From the NCBI GenBank assembly GCA_016792865.1, contig JAEUMJ010000112.1, positions 1-41,012 of the forward strand: DNA of 41,012 bases, written 5' to 3'. Position 1 is the first letter of the stretch; each line of letters opens with the position of its first letter. A program made the translations under genes and the position numbers. The notes under the pieces were generated by a model. It was not told the origin of the DNA. It saw only the letters and a list, made by a program, of their open reading frames with translations, and did not search any database. This stretch comes from Hyphomicrobiales bacterium. Its GTDB lineage: Bacteria; Pseudomonadota; Alphaproteobacteria; Rhizobiales; Aestuariivirgaceae. Below, in pieces: positions 8,390 to 21,606 of the stretch.

Positions 8390-9967
8390 TCAGAAGCCCA
8401 GCGCAAAGCCGTCCTTGCGGGGATCGGAGCCGCCGGCAAGAATCCCGCGCGATTGATCCAGCGTGATGATCTGTCCTCCGCCCAGCGGTTCTGCGGCGGG
8501 CACGAGGGTGTGGCCACGGGCGCGAAGATCGCTCACCACGCTTGCCGGCATGGATGCCTCCACGTCCACGTCGCTTCCGGAGGGCACGAGGCGGGGCAGG
8601 TCGAGTGCCTCCTGCGGGTCCATGCCATAGACATAGCGGTTCACCACCATGTTGACATGGCCCATGGGCTGGAAGTCGCCGCCCATGACGCCGAAGACCA
8701 TCTCGGGCTTGCCGTTCTCCGTCGCCAGCGCCGGAATGATGGTGTGGAGGGGGCGCTTGGCCGGGGCGATGACATTGGGATGCCGCGGGTCGCAGGAGAA
8801 TCCCGCCCCCCGGTTCTGCAAGGTGATGCCTGTCTTCTCCGTGACGATGCCGGAGCCGAAGCCCCAGTAGATCGAATTGATGAAGGAGATGCAGAGGCGA
8901 TTGCGGTCCACCACCGAGAGATAGACGGTATCCGACGGCGGCAGCGTCACCCGCATGTCGCTTGCCTTGTTCGGGTCGATCGAGGCTGCGAGGCGCTTCG
9001 CGGTGGTCTCGCCCAGCAATTCATCGACGGGGACTTCGGCATGTTCCGGATCGGCGATGTGGCGGTTGCGCAGCACCCAGGCCCGTTTCAGTGCCTCGAT
9101 TTCAAGATGGCGGCGCTGCGGGCCCTCGGGATCGAGCGCCTTCAGGCCGAAGCACTTCAGGATATTGAGGGTGAGCAGCACCGTGAGTCCCTGGCCGGAT
9201 GGCGGGATCTCATAAATCCGGCGGCCGTTGAACGGGGTGGAGATGGGCTTTACCCAGTCGCATTGCGTGGCGGCGAAATCCTCCAGGGTCAGGAGGCTGC
9301 CGCGGGCGCGCAGCGTCTGCACCATGTCCTCGGCGATTGCGCCGGTATAGAAGCCGTCGCGCCCCTCGCGGGCGATCTGCTTCAGCGTTTCGGCGAGGGC
9401 AGGGTAGGTCATGATGTCGCCGGCCCGCGGCACGTCACCGTTGCGGAGATAATGCCGCCGCCCTCCGGCATCGGCCTTGAGCAGGGCTTCATGCTCCGGC
9501 CAGTCGCGGGCCACGCGGGGAAGGGTGGCGACGCCCGATTCGGCGAGGGCGATGGCGGGGGCAAGGCACTGGCCCAGCGAATAGGTGCCGTGCGAGCGCA
9601 GCAGTTCGTCCCAGGCATCGATGGCGCCGGGCACGGTGACGGCATGGACGGACTGCGGCCCGATTGCCGCAAGCCCCGATGCCCGCAACCAGTCCGGCGT
9701 TGCGGCAAAGGCGCTTCGGCCCGCCCCGTTGAGGCCGAGGATCTTGCCTTCCGGCGTTGCCAGGATGGCAAAGCAGTCACCCCCGATCCCGGTCATGTGC
9801 GGTTCGGTGACACAGAGCACGGCTGAGGCGGTGACGGCGGCATCGACGGCATTGCCGCCCCGGCGCAGCACGTCGATGGCGGCGAGGGTGGCCTGGGGCG
9901 AGGATGTGGCGGCCATGGCCTGCTCGCCAAAGGCAAGGGAGCGGCCGGGAAAGGTGAAATCACGCAT
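8390..9967 (-). CDS. Gamma-glutamyltranspeptidase-family Ntn hydrolase
   Basis: This 525-residue protein belongs to the self-cleaving Ntn-hydrolase family of gamma-glutamyltranspeptidases. The N-terminal half has the family pattern RRGGNAVDAAVTASAV (about 35-50) and a Gly-rich GIGGD at 60-64. The predicted processing site and nucleophile is Thr347 in SDTVYLSVVD, giving a large and a small subunit. GxMGGxxQPMGH lies near residues 428-438. There is no signal peptide, whereas classical Ggt is periplasmic. Cytoplasmic relatives include the oxamate amidohydrolase HpxW, so the substrate may not be glutathione. The gene stands alone: 173 bp separate it from the EAL gene downstream, and a 425-bp intergenic region lies upstream. 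Confidence 0.88.
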   Translation of the reverse strand: MRDFTFPGRSLAFGEQAMAATSSPQATLAAIDVLRRGGNAVDAAVTASAVLCVTEPHMTGIGGDCFAILATPEGKILGLNGAGRSAFAATPDWLRASGLAAIGPQSVHAVTVPGAIDAWDELLRSHGTYSLGQCLAPAIALAESGVATLPRVARDWPEHEALLKADAGGRRHYLRNGDVPRAGDIMTYPALAETLKQIAREGRDGFYTGAIAEDMVQTLRARGSLLTLEDFAATQCDWVKPISTPFNGRRIYEIPPSGQGLTVLLTLNILKCFGLKALDPEGPQRRHLEIEALKRAWVLRNRHIADPEHAEVPVDELLGETTAKRLAASIDPNKASDMRVTLPPSDTVYLSVVDRNRLCISFINSIYWGFGSGIVTEKTGITLQNRGAGFSCDPRHPNVIAPAKRPLHTIIPALATENGKPEMVFGVMGGDFQPMGHVNMVVNRYVYGMDPQEALDLPRLVPSGSDVDVEASMPASVVSDLRARGHTLVPAAEPLGGGQIITLDQSRGILAGGSDPRKDGFALGF

Positions 9968-10392
9968 GATTCGACGACATTATCCGGCAGGCCCGGACCC
10001 GCAAGTTGCAATCCCGGTGGCCGTCGCCCCTGTCTGCACGTTCCTGCGGGCCGTTCATGTTGCAATGCAGCGTAATCTGCACAAAGAGCGGGCGATTTGC
10101 CTTCATGATATGCAGAATGTGTATGTCTCGCGACAGAAGCATGACGAAATTCGCCCACATTCGCTCATCTGTGACGGAAATCTTCGCTCTTTCGGGCGGA
10201 AATTTCCGTCAAGAGGCGTCAGGCCACGGGAGAAAGTGTTACTTCTTCATGAATCCACCAGAATTCCCTGTCATGCGCGATATGCGTTTTTTGCATTTCT
10301 CTTTTTGCTGCATTGCACATATCTTCCGGTTGTCGAAAGAAACGAAAAGCAGAAATTCCGGAACCGTCCGGAGCATGTATCAGGAGAACACC
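9968..10392. promoter_or_regulatory. 425-bp intergenic region between the GGT-family gene and the DUF1127 pair
   Basis: No gene is visible here. The stretch is AT-richer than the flanks and must hold the divergent promoters of the GGT-family gene and the DUF1127 pair. It contains a 9-bp perfect inverted repeat, GACGGAAAT at 10173-10181 and ATTTCCGTC at 10202-10210, separated by 20 bp. It also has several TTTTGC/TGCA clusters near 10285-10320 and a GCAG-N6-CTGC dyad near 10069-10082. I could not assign -35/-10 elements with confidence. Confidence 0.4.
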
Positions 10393-10542
10393 ATGTTTGA
10401 AGTCCTCAAGACCCGCATCACCGCCTGGAAGCGCTACAGCCGCACCGTGAGCGAGCTGAATGCCCTCACCAACCGTGAACTGGCCGATCTGGGCATTGCC
10501 CGCGCCGACATCCAGCGCGTTGCCCGCGAGGCCGCACGCTAA
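10393..10542 (+). CDS. DUF1127 small protein (first of a pair)
   Basis: This is a 49-residue basic protein. The second half carries the DUF1127 motif N-R-E-L-A-D-L-G-I-A-R-A-D-I, preceded by an amphipathic helix rich in Arg and Lys. DUF1127 miniproteins are abundant in alphaproteobacteria, and some bind RNA or influence RNA turnover, phosphate or stress responses. The role here is unknown. The start ATG at 10393 is preceded by AGGAGAA. It lies 24 bp upstream of a second DUF1127 gene and should be cotranscribed with it. Confidence 0.88.
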   Translation: MFEVLKTRITAWKRYSRTVSELNALTNRELADLGIARADIQRVAREAAR

Positions 10543-10566
10543 ATCATTCAAAGGAGAGTGCAGTCC

Positions 10567-10734
10567 ATGAACAGCCTGTCTTTCTTCGGTCGCCTGCTCG
10601 AGCGCCGGGCCCGCTACAAGGGTTATCAGGCCATGCGCATGGAGCTGGACTCCCTCTCTGAGGCCGATCTCGCCGACATTGGCGCAAAGCGGTATCAGAT
10701 GGGCCATGTGGCCCGCGTGAAAGCCCTCAGGTAA
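10567..10734 (+). CDS. DUF1127 small protein (second of a pair)
   Basis: This 55-residue protein begins MNSLSFFGRLLERR and ends near GHVARVKALR. It has the DUF1127-like core L-S-E-A-D-L-A-D-I-G-A-K-R-Y-Q, matching the motif of the gene just upstream. It is basic and has no membrane segment. The ribosome site AAGGAGAG lies 10 bases before the ATG. The short gap to the first gene and a terminator 29 bp after the stop support a two-gene transcript. At this size it could easily be missed by automated calling. Confidence 0.85.
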   Translation: MNSLSFFGRLLERRARYKGYQAMRMELDSLSEADLADIGAKRYQMGHVARVKALR

Positions 10735-10762
10735 GGGCCTTCCCATCCGACAAGTTCCTCCC

Positions 10763-10806
10763 GGGGCTCGTTGTCCGCGCAAGCGGCGGCGGGCCCCTCC
10801 CTTTTT
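10763..10806 (+). terminator. Rho-independent terminator of the DUF1127 pair
   Basis: GGGGCTCG (10763-10770) pairs with CGGGCCCC (10790-10797), with one G-U pair. An inner CCGC-GCAA-GCGG tetraloop hairpin sits within. The tract TCCCTTTTTC follows. It lies 29 bp after the second DUF1127 gene. Confidence 0.7.
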
Positions 10807-10837
10807 CGGGATACCGGTCCCCGGCTGCGACACCGGC

Positions 10838-10897
10838 TCCTGACACTGGCCCCGACCCTGGCAACGACCCTGGCCCCGACACTGGCCCCGACCCTTG
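10838..10897 (+). repeat. Five imperfect 12-bp tandem repeats upstream of the atp operon
   Basis: Five consecutive 12-mers fit the consensus CCCCGACCCTGG: TCCTGACACTGG, CCCCGACCCTGG, CAACGACCCTGG, CCCCGACACTGG and CCCCGACCCTTG. They lie between the DUF1127 terminator and the atpH leader. No convincing gene spans them: one plus-strand frame stops at the first unit, and no frame has a start codon with a ribosome site. They are most likely noncoding. Confidence 0.8.
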
Positions 10898-11113
10898 CAA
10901 CCGCCGCCGGCGGTCTTCCGCGGCATTCCACGAAATGAGCAAAAAGCCCGTTCGAATCGCTGTTGCGAGTCTCGGTGGCATATGTTAGCTCCCGCGCGCG
11001 GCGGGAACCTCCCGCATCGCAGCGTTTTGACTTGTGCAAAGTGCTTCCCATCCATTTCAATGACTTAGGTCATCGCCAAAACGGTGCCCGGCGTCGCAAT
11101 TGAAAGATCGATC
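10898..11113 (+). promoter_or_regulatory. Leader and probable promoter region of atpHAGDC
   Basis: This region precedes atpH and follows the tandem repeat. It contains a small hairpin GCGGG-AACCT-CCCGC (11001-11015), a TTGACT that could serve as a -35 box (11027-11032) with only a weak -10 match (ATCCAT) 17 bp later, and a short dyad ATGAC-TTAG-GTCAT (11060-11073). The promoter assignment is tentative. Confidence 0.35.
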
Positions 11114-11674
11114 GTGGCAACGACAGATCAGTCCCATTCCGGTGTTGCAGGCCGCTATGCCCGCGCCCTGTTCGACCTCGCTACCGAAACAAAGGCCGTG
11201 GCCGAGGTGGCCTCTGCCCTTTCCTCCTTCCAGGGCCTCGTTGATGAGTCCGAAGACCTGCAGCGCCTGATGCGCTCGCCCGTCTTCAAGACCGAAGACC
11301 AGACGGCCGCCATCGAGGCGCTGGCCGCAAAGGCCGGGATCAAGGGCCTCGCCCTCAACTTCCTGAAGGTGATGGGCAGCAACCGCCGCCTCGCCGCAGT
11401 GCCGTCCTCGATTTCTGCATTCAACGCCCTCGTTGCCCAGTCGAAGGGTGAAACGACCGCGGAAGTGACCTCCGCGGAAAAGCTTTCGGCCAAGCAGCTC
11501 GCCGACCTCAAGGCATCGCTCAAGGCCGCAACCGGATCCGACGTGGCGCTCGACGCCAAGGTTGATCCCGCCATCCTCGGTGGCCTCATCGTCAAGGTGG
11601 GGAGCCGCATGATGGACAACTCGCTCCGCACCAAACTCAATTCACTCAAAGTCGCCATGAAGGGGAACCAGTAA
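11114..11674 (+). CDS. atpH: F1Fo ATP synthase subunit delta
   Basis: This 186-residue subunit joins the F1 head to the peripheral stalk. It has the typical OSCP/delta N-terminal pattern [15 protein letters not shown] and the C-terminal [19 protein letters not shown] signature near residues 150-170. I choose the GTG at 11114, giving [16 protein letters not shown]. That matches the usual alphaproteobacterial start and length better than the GTG at 11084, which would add ten residues. Its TAA stop shares a base with the atpA ATG (TAATG). It is the first gene of atpHAGDC. The Fo genes are not in this window, which fits the split arrangement common in alphaproteobacteria. Confidence 0.93.
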   Translation: MATTDQSHSGVAGRYARALFDLATETKAVAEVASALSSFQGLVDESEDLQRLMRSPVFKTEDQTAAIEALAAKAGIKGLALNFLKVMGSNRRLAAVPSSISAFNALVAQSKGETTAEVTSAEKLSAKQLADLKASLKAATGSDVALDAKVDPAILGGLIVKVGSRMMDNSLRTKLNSLKVAMKGNQ

Positions 11675-13203
11675 TGGATATCCGCGCCGCCGAAATTTCC
11701 TCCATCCTCAAGAAGCAGATCAAGGACTTCGGCAAGGAAGCCGAAGTGGCCGAGATCGGCCAGGTTCTCTCCGTCGGTGACGGCATCGCCCGCGTCTATG
11801 GCCTCGACAACGTGCAGGCCGGCGAAATGGTCGAGTTCTCGAACGGCATCAAGGGCATGGCCCTCAACCTTGAATCCGACAACGTCGGCGTCGTGGTCTT
11901 CGGCTCCGACCGTGACATCAAGGAAGGCGATACGGTGAAGCGCACCGGCGCCATCGTGGAAATCCCCATCGGCAAGGAAATGCTGGGCCGCGTCGTCGAT
12001 CCGCTCGGCAACCCCATTGACGGCAAGGGCCCGATCAAGGCCAAGGCCCGCGCCCGCGTTGACGTGAAGGCCCCCGGCATCATTCCGCGCAAGTCGGTGC
12101 ATGAGCCCATGTCCACCGGCCTCAAGGCCGTTGACGCCCTCATCCCGATCGGCCGCGGCCAGCGCGAACTCGTCATCGGCGACCGCCAGACCGGCAAGAC
12201 CGCCATCATTCTCGACACCATCCTGAACCAGAAGCCGATCCACCTCGCCGGTCCGGAAAAGGACAAGCTCTATTGCGTGTATGTCGCCTGCGGCCAGAAG
12301 CGCTCGACGGTGGCCCAGTTCGTGAAGGTGCTGGAAGACAACGGCGCGCTTGAATATTCGGTGATCGTCGCCGCCACCGCCTCCGACCCCGCGCCGATGC
12401 AGTATCTCGCACCCTTCGCCGGTTGCGCCATCGGCGAATACTTCCGCGACAACGGCATGCACGCCCTCATCGCCTATGACGACCTCTCGAAGCAGGCTGT
12501 CGCCTACCGCCAGATGTCGCTGCTGCTGCGCCGCCCGCCGGGCCGCGAAGCCTATCCCGGCGACGTGTTCTACCTCCACTCCCGCCTGCTGGAACGCGCA
12601 GCCAAGCTGAACGACGACAACGGCGCCGGTTCGCTCACCGCCCTTCCGGTCATCGAAACCCAGGCCAACGACGTGTCGGCCTACATCCCGACCAACGTGA
12701 TCTCGATCACCGACGGCCAGATCTTCCTTGAAACCGATCTCTTCTACCAGGGCATCCGCCCCGCCGTGAACGTCGGCCTCTCGGTGTCGCGCGTGGGTTC
12801 GGCGGCCCAGACGAAGGCGATGAAGCAGGTTGCCGGCAAGATCAAGGGCGAGCTTGCCCAGTATCGTGAAATGGCTGCCTTCGCCCAGTTCGGCTCTGAC
12901 CTCGATGCGGCAACGCAGAAGCTGCTGAACCGCGGCTCGCGCCTCACCGAACTCCTGAAGCAGGCGCAGTTCTCGCCGCTCAAGATGGAAGAGCAGGTTG
13001 TCTCGATCTACGCCGGCGTGAACGGCTATCTCGACAACCTTCCGGTCAACAAGGTGAAGTCCTTCGAAGACGGTCTGCTCCGCACGATGCGCGACAAGCA
13101 CGCTGACGTGCTCGACACCATCCGCACGGAGAAGGCCATCTCGGACGCCACCATGCCGAAGCTCAAGGCGGCGGTTGACGCCTTCGCCAAGTCCTTCGCC
13201 TAA
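11674..13203 (+). CDS. atpA: F1Fo ATP synthase subunit alpha
   Basis: This 509-residue non-catalytic nucleotide-binding subunit of the F1 hexamer starts [16 protein letters not shown], as in other alphaproteobacteria. The P-loop GDRQTGKT lies at residues 169-176. The conserved VSRVGSAAQ segment carries the arginine that reaches into the catalytic site of beta, at about residues 370-378. The length is normal and no key residue is missing. It overlaps atpH by one base and is followed 14 bp later by atpG, with AGGGG as ribosome site for the latter. Confidence 0.98.
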   Translation: MDIRAAEISSILKKQIKDFGKEAEVAEIGQVLSVGDGIARVYGLDNVQAGEMVEFSNGIKGMALNLESDNVGVVVFGSDRDIKEGDTVKRTGAIVEIPIGKEMLGRVVDPLGNPIDGKGPIKAKARARVDVKAPGIIPRKSVHEPMSTGLKAVDALIPIGRGQRELVIGDRQTGKTAIILDTILNQKPIHLAGPEKDKLYCVYVACGQKRSTVAQFVKVLEDNGALEYSVIVAATASDPAPMQYLAPFAGCAIGEYFRDNGMHALIAYDDLSKQAVAYRQMSLLLRRPPGREAYPGDVFYLHSRLLERAAKLNDDNGAGSLTALPVIETQANDVSAYIPTNVISITDGQIFLETDLFYQGIRPAVNVGLSVSRVGSAAQTKAMKQVAGKIKGELAQYREMAAFAQFGSDLDAATQKLLNRGSRLTELLKQAQFSPLKMEEQVVSIYAGVNGYLDNLPVNKVKSFEDGLLRTMRDKHADVLDTIRTEKAISDATMPKLKAAVDAFAKSFA

Positions 13204-13217
13204 GCACAGGGGCTCCG

Positions 13218-14096
13218 ATGCCAAGTCTCAAGGACTTACGCAACCGCATCGCCTCGGTGAAGGCGACACGCAAGATCACCAAGGCCATGCAGATGGTGGC
13301 TGCGGCGAAACTGCGCCGCGCCCAGGAAGCGGCGGTTGCCGCACGCCCCTATGCCGAACGCATGGCGGTGGTGCTCTCCAATCTCGCGTCTGCCATGGAA
13401 GGCCAGGCGGGCGCACCTGCGCTGCTGGCCGGAACCGGCAAGAACGATGTGCATCTTCTCGTCATCGCAACCGCCGAGCGCGGCCTTTGCGGTGGCTTCA
13501 ATTCCTCCATCGTCAAGCTGGCGCGTGAACATGCCGATCGCCTCGTCCGCGAAGGCAAGACCGTCAAGATCCTGACGGTGGGCAAGAAGGGCAATGATGC
13601 GCTGAAGCGACTGTACGGTCGCTATATCGTCGATGCGGTTGACTTCCGTGGCGTGAAATCGGTGTCCTTCGAGAACGCCACGAGCGTCGCCGACAAGGTG
13701 CTTGCCATGTATGAGGCGGGCGAGTTCGATGTCGCGACACTGTTCTTCTCCGAATTCAAGTCGGTGATTGCCCAGAAGCCCACGGCGCTGCGCCTCATCC
13801 CGGCCCAGATCGACACCTCCCGCACGCCTGATCTCGGCGGCGCTGTCTATGAGGCGGAGCCGGAAGAGAGCGTCATCCTCGATGATCTCCTGCCGCGCAA
13901 CATCGCGGTGCAGATTTTCCGCGGCCTTCTTGAAAATGCGGCCTCCGAGCAGGGCGCCCGCATGAGCGCCATGGACAACGCCACGCGCAACGCCGGTGAC
14001 ATGATCAACAAGCTGTCGATCAAGTACAACCGCCAGCGCCAGGCGCAGATCACCAAGGAACTCATCGAAATCATTTCGGGCGCGGAAGCGCTCTGA
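13218..14096 (+). CDS. atpG: F1Fo ATP synthase subunit gamma
   Basis: This 292-residue central rotor shaft subunit begins [27 protein letters not shown], the long N-terminal helix of the gamma coiled coil. It ends with the paired helix containing [18 protein letters not shown] and a final [22 protein letters not shown]. The middle [10 protein letters not shown] segment is typical of the family. It lies between atpA and atpD in the standard order. A gap of 27 bp with AGGA leads to atpD. Confidence 0.97.
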   Translation: MPSLKDLRNRIASVKATRKITKAMQMVAAAKLRRAQEAAVAARPYAERMAVVLSNLASAMEGQAGAPALLAGTGKNDVHLLVIATAERGLCGGFNSSIVKLAREHADRLVREGKTVKILTVGKKGNDALKRLYGRYIVDAVDFRGVKSVSFENATSVADKVLAMYEAGEFDVATLFFSEFKSVIAQKPTALRLIPAQIDTSRTPDLGGAVYEAEPEESVILDDLLPRNIAVQIFRGLLENAASEQGARMSAMDNATRNAGDMINKLSIKYNRQRQAQITKELIEIISGAEAL

Positions 14097-15581
<1,485 letters not shown>

Positions 15582-15593
15582 TTGAGTGAATGA

Positions 15594-15629
15594 TTGCGCG
15601 TCCCCGCCCGAGCGGTGGGGACGGCGCAA
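15594..15629 (+). other. Strong intercistronic hairpin between atpD and atpC
   Basis: TTGCGC plus GTCCCCGCC (15594-15608) pair with GGTGGGGAC plus GCGCAA (15614-15622 and 15624-15629). This gives about 15 bp with one bulged G and a 5-nt loop. No T-run follows, so it does not look like a terminator. It sits directly before the weak atpC ribosome site and may influence processing or the level of epsilon. Confidence 0.8.
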
Positions 15630-15645
15630 AGAGAAAGCGAACGAC

Positions 15646-16035
15646 ATGGCACTGCATTTCGAACTCGTCTCTCCCGCCCGCCTGCTGTTCTCCGGCGACG
15701 TGGTGTCCGTGCAGATTCCGGGCGCGGAAGGTGAAATGACGATCCTGCCGGGCCACGCGCCCGTGCTCTCCACGCTGAAGCCCGGTGTTGTCTCGATCCA
15801 GAAGGATGGCGGCACCGACAAGATCTTCGTGCGCGGCGGCTTTGCCGAAGTGAACGCCAAGGGCCTGACGGTTCTTGCCGAAACGGCGATTGCCCTTGCC
15901 GATCTCGATGCAGCAGCGATTGCCCAGCAGATCAGGAACGCGGAAGAAGACGTGGCCGACGCCAAGACCGACGCCGCCCGCGCCAAGGCCGCGGAAACGC
16001 TGGATCACCTGAAGGCACTGCAAGCCTCGCTTTGA
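15646..16035 (+). CDS. atpC: F1Fo ATP synthase subunit epsilon
   Basis: This 129-residue regulatory subunit of the rotor can inhibit ATP hydrolysis through its C-terminal helices. The N-terminal beta-sandwich begins MALHFELVSPARLLFSGDV and includes GAEGEMTILPGHAPVLSTLKPG, the family hallmark. The C-terminus is an Ala-rich helical hairpin. I choose ATG 15646. The upstream ATG at 15586 lies across the intercistronic hairpin and would add unrelated residues. The ribosome site is weak (GAGA). It ends the atp operon at a clear terminator. Confidence 0.95.
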   Translation: MALHFELVSPARLLFSGDVVSVQIPGAEGEMTILPGHAPVLSTLKPGVVSIQKDGGTDKIFVRGGFAEVNAKGLTVLAETAIALADLDAAAIAQQIRNAEEDVADAKTDAARAKAAETLDHLKALQASL

Positions 16036-16057
16036 GGGACTTGCCAAGGACGCACTG

Positions 16058-16085
16058 AAAGGCCAGCCTTCGCGCTGGCCTTTTT
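16058..16085 (+). terminator. Rho-independent terminator of atpHAGDC
   Basis: This is a perfect 10-bp stem (AAAGGCCAGC with GCTGGCCTTT, 16058-16067 and 16074-16083) and a 6-nt loop running into a T-tract. It lies 22 bp after the atpC stop and 18 bp before the SDR gene. Confidence 0.92.
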
Positions 16086-16103
16086 CATTTCGGGGTTTGG
16101 ATC

Positions 16104-16868
16104 ATGGACCTTCATCTTGCCGGCAAGCACGTCCTGGTCACGGGCGGCACCCGTGGCATTGGCCGGGCCATCGCCGAAACATTCGCGCGTGAAGGGGCCA
16201 ATGTCTCGCTCTGCGCCCGCACTGCCGGAGAGGTTGCCGATACCGTGAAGGCGTTGCAGGACATGGGCGTGAAAGCCTTCGGCCGCGCCCTCGATGTCAC
16301 CGACAAGGAGGCGTTGCAGTCCTTCATCGGCGCTGCGGCGCGCGAGATGGATGGGCTTGACGGCATTGTCGCAAACACCAGCGCCCTGTCATCGGGAAGC
16401 GATGTCGCCGCCTTCGATGCGGCCTACCGCACCGATCTCCTGCACACGCGCAATGCGGCGGAAGCGGCCATTCCCTTCTTGGAGAAGTCGAAAGCAGGTT
16501 CAATCATCGCCATCTCGTCCATTTCGGGATCCGAGGACTATGGCTACGACGGCGTCTCATATGGAACGATGAAGGCCGCACTGTTCTTCTATATGAAATC
16601 GCTGGCCCGCCATGTCGCTGGCCGGAACATCCGTGCCAACATCGTTTCACCCGGCACCACCTATTTTGAAGGCGGCTTCTGGGACAGCGTGAAGAAGAAC
16701 GACCCGCAACAGTTTGCCGAGACCATCGCGTTCAATCCGATGAAGCGAATGGCCACGCCGCAGGAGATCGCCGACGTGACGGTGTTCCTCTCCAGTGCGC
16801 GGGCCAGTTTCGTGTCGGGCGCCAATGTGGTGGTGGATGGAACGGCGACGCAACGCATTCCTAACTGA
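16104..16868 (+). CDS. SDR family NAD(P)-dependent oxidoreductase
   Basis: This 254-residue classical short-chain dehydrogenase has the cofactor motif TGGTRGIG at residues 13-20, a DVT segment at 64-66, and Y153-x-x-x-K157 (YGTMK) with serines at 138-139. The usual NNAG motif is replaced by ANTSA (90-94). The C-terminus carries the usual F-V-S-G-A-N-x-x-V-D-G. The replaced motif and the YGTMK variant place it in a side branch of the family, and I cannot name its substrate. It starts right after the atp terminator, so it needs its own promoter or readthrough. Confidence 0.88.
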   Translation: MDLHLAGKHVLVTGGTRGIGRAIAETFAREGANVSLCARTAGEVADTVKALQDMGVKAFGRALDVTDKEALQSFIGAAAREMDGLDGIVANTSALSSGSDVAAFDAAYRTDLLHTRNAAEAAIPFLEKSKAGSIIAISSISGSEDYGYDGVSYGTMKAALFFYMKSLARHVAGRNIRANIVSPGTTYFEGGFWDSVKKNDPQQFAETIAFNPMKRMATPQEIADVTVFLSSARASFVSGANVVVDGTATQRIPN

Positions 16869-16964
16869 AGGGCAAGAAGCGAAGTTGTCCCTGCAATCGG
16901 TCTCACCCATGGGTTTCAGGCCTTGTCGAATCCTTAATGCCTCGCTGGCTAGCGTGGGCCCTGC

Positions 16965-18203
16965 ATGTTCTCGATCCTGAATTCCATCGGCCCCGAAATT
17001 CCCCTCACCCTCGTGCTGCTGGCACTGTTGGGTTTGCGCCACAGGGTGACGCCAAAGGTCAACCTCTTCATCCGCGCTCCCATCGCGCAGGTCTTCAACA
17101 TCATCGATCTCACCGACGGCAAGATCAACCGCTGGAGTTCCACCGTCGTCACCTCCACGCTGGTCGATGCCGCCCATCGCATCTACCGCAAGACCTACAC
17201 CACAACCCTCACCACCGGCGCGCAACAGACGGGCGAGGCGCTGTTCTCGATCGATGAACGTGTCGAACCCAGGCTTCTCGTGTTGCGCCGGGAAGGGCTT
17301 GAAGGCCGCTCCACCGCGAATGAACTGCTTGTCCAGCGCTACATGCTGGAGGAAGAGGACGGCGGCACGCGACTCTCCATGACCTACGAGTGGGGACCGC
17401 GCCCGCTGCTCGCGCAGATGCTGGCGCGGGCCGATCTCTGGGGCGGCATCTTCCGCATCAAGGGCCTCGCCGAAACCGGCACGCCCGATGAAAGGCCCTA
17501 CATGGTGATCTCGGCCGGCGTGGCCCTGATCACCGGCCTGATCTCCATGGGTGCCTTCGGCCTGCTGCTGGGCTGGCGGGCGGCGCTGATGCTGGTGATC
17601 GCGCTGTTCGTGCACGAGTTCGGCCACCTCTTGGCCTATCGCCTGATGGGGCAGCCCTGGGGCCGCATGATCTTCCTGCCCTTCCTGGGTGCCGTGGCGC
17701 TGCCGCGCCTTCCCTTCCACAGCCAGGGGCAGTCGGTCTTTGCCGCACTCATGGGCCCCGGATTCTCGACACTCCTTGCGCTCCTCTGCCTGATCCCCGC
17801 CATGCTCGGTGATGCGCCCAACCCCTATGTGGCCCTCTTCGGGCTGATTGTCGTCGGCCTCAACATCTTCAACCTGCTGCCGGCCGAACCCCTCGACGGG
17901 GGTGTGGCCCTGCGCTCGGTGCTGGGCCGCATCATGGGATCGGCAGCACGGTTCGGGTTGATGTTCGTCGGTCTCCTGATCGGCGGCATCGGCATGCTGA
18001 TGCACCAGTTCGTGCTGGTGCTGTTCGGCGGCATCGCGATTCTCGCCAACATCCGCCAGCGCCGTATCGACGTGGGGCTGGTACCGCTCAGCCGCCTGCA
18101 GATCGTCATCACCATCTTTGCCTATGTGTCGATGACGGCCGCCTACATGACCCTGTTCAAGTATTTCCTGGCCTACGCCAGCCTCTTGCAATCCGCCTCC
18201 TGA
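16965..18203 (+). CDS. SRPBCC domain fused to an M50 (site-2) intramembrane metalloprotease
   Basis: This 412-residue membrane protein has a first hydrophobic segment at about residues 8-25. An SRPBCC/START-like domain follows at about 30-170, with IRAPIAQVFNIIDLTDG, a conserved Trp, a GGTRLSMTYEW strand and a closing helix. An M50 site-2-protease core follows: the zinc motif HEFGH at 217-221 lies in a membrane helix, and the third-ligand motif NLLPAEPLDGG at 303-313. About six further helices are predicted. The protease core looks intact. The lipid/ligand-binding-type domain in front is unusual and could sense a ligand or present substrates. The ATG is not preceded by a strong ribosome site. 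zapE starts 21 bp later. Confidence 0.88.
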   Translation: MFSILNSIGPEIPLTLVLLALLGLRHRVTPKVNLFIRAPIAQVFNIIDLTDGKINRWSSTVVTSTLVDAAHRIYRKTYTTTLTTGAQQTGEALFSIDERVEPRLLVLRREGLEGRSTANELLVQRYMLEEEDGGTRLSMTYEWGPRPLLAQMLARADLWGGIFRIKGLAETGTPDERPYMVISAGVALITGLISMGAFGLLLGWRAALMLVIALFVHEFGHLLAYRLMGQPWGRMIFLPFLGAVALPRLPFHSQGQSVFAALMGPGFSTLLALLCLIPAMLGDAPNPYVALFGLIVVGLNIFNLLPAEPLDGGVALRSVLGRIMGSAARFGLMFVGLLIGGIGMLMHQFVLVLFGGIAILANIRQRRIDVGLVPLSRLQIVITIFAYVSMTAAYMTLFKYFLAYASLLQSAS

Positions 18204-18224
18204 CGCCTTAGCGGCCAGAACATC

Positions 18225-20386
<2,162 letters not shown>

Positions 20387-20436
20387 CGCGCACACTCTCT
20401 CTTGAAGGCCATCGAAACCGCGAGGCAGGACACCAG

Positions 20437-21605
<1,169 letters not shown>

Positions 21606-21606
<1 letters not shown>

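Noticed and set aside
8372-9826. Long plus-strand open frame of 484 codons
   Set aside because: It is antisense to the GGT-family gene, which has clear catalytic motifs. High GC gives long shadow frames, and its translation shows no recognisable domain.
10838-10897. 12-bp repeats as a CRISPR array
   Set aside because: Units are contiguous with no spacers and far too short for CRISPR repeats. No cas gene is present.
11155-13224. 689-codon minus-strand open frame
   Set aside because: It lies opposite atpH and atpA. Its composition is that of a complementary-frame shadow, with no domain pattern.
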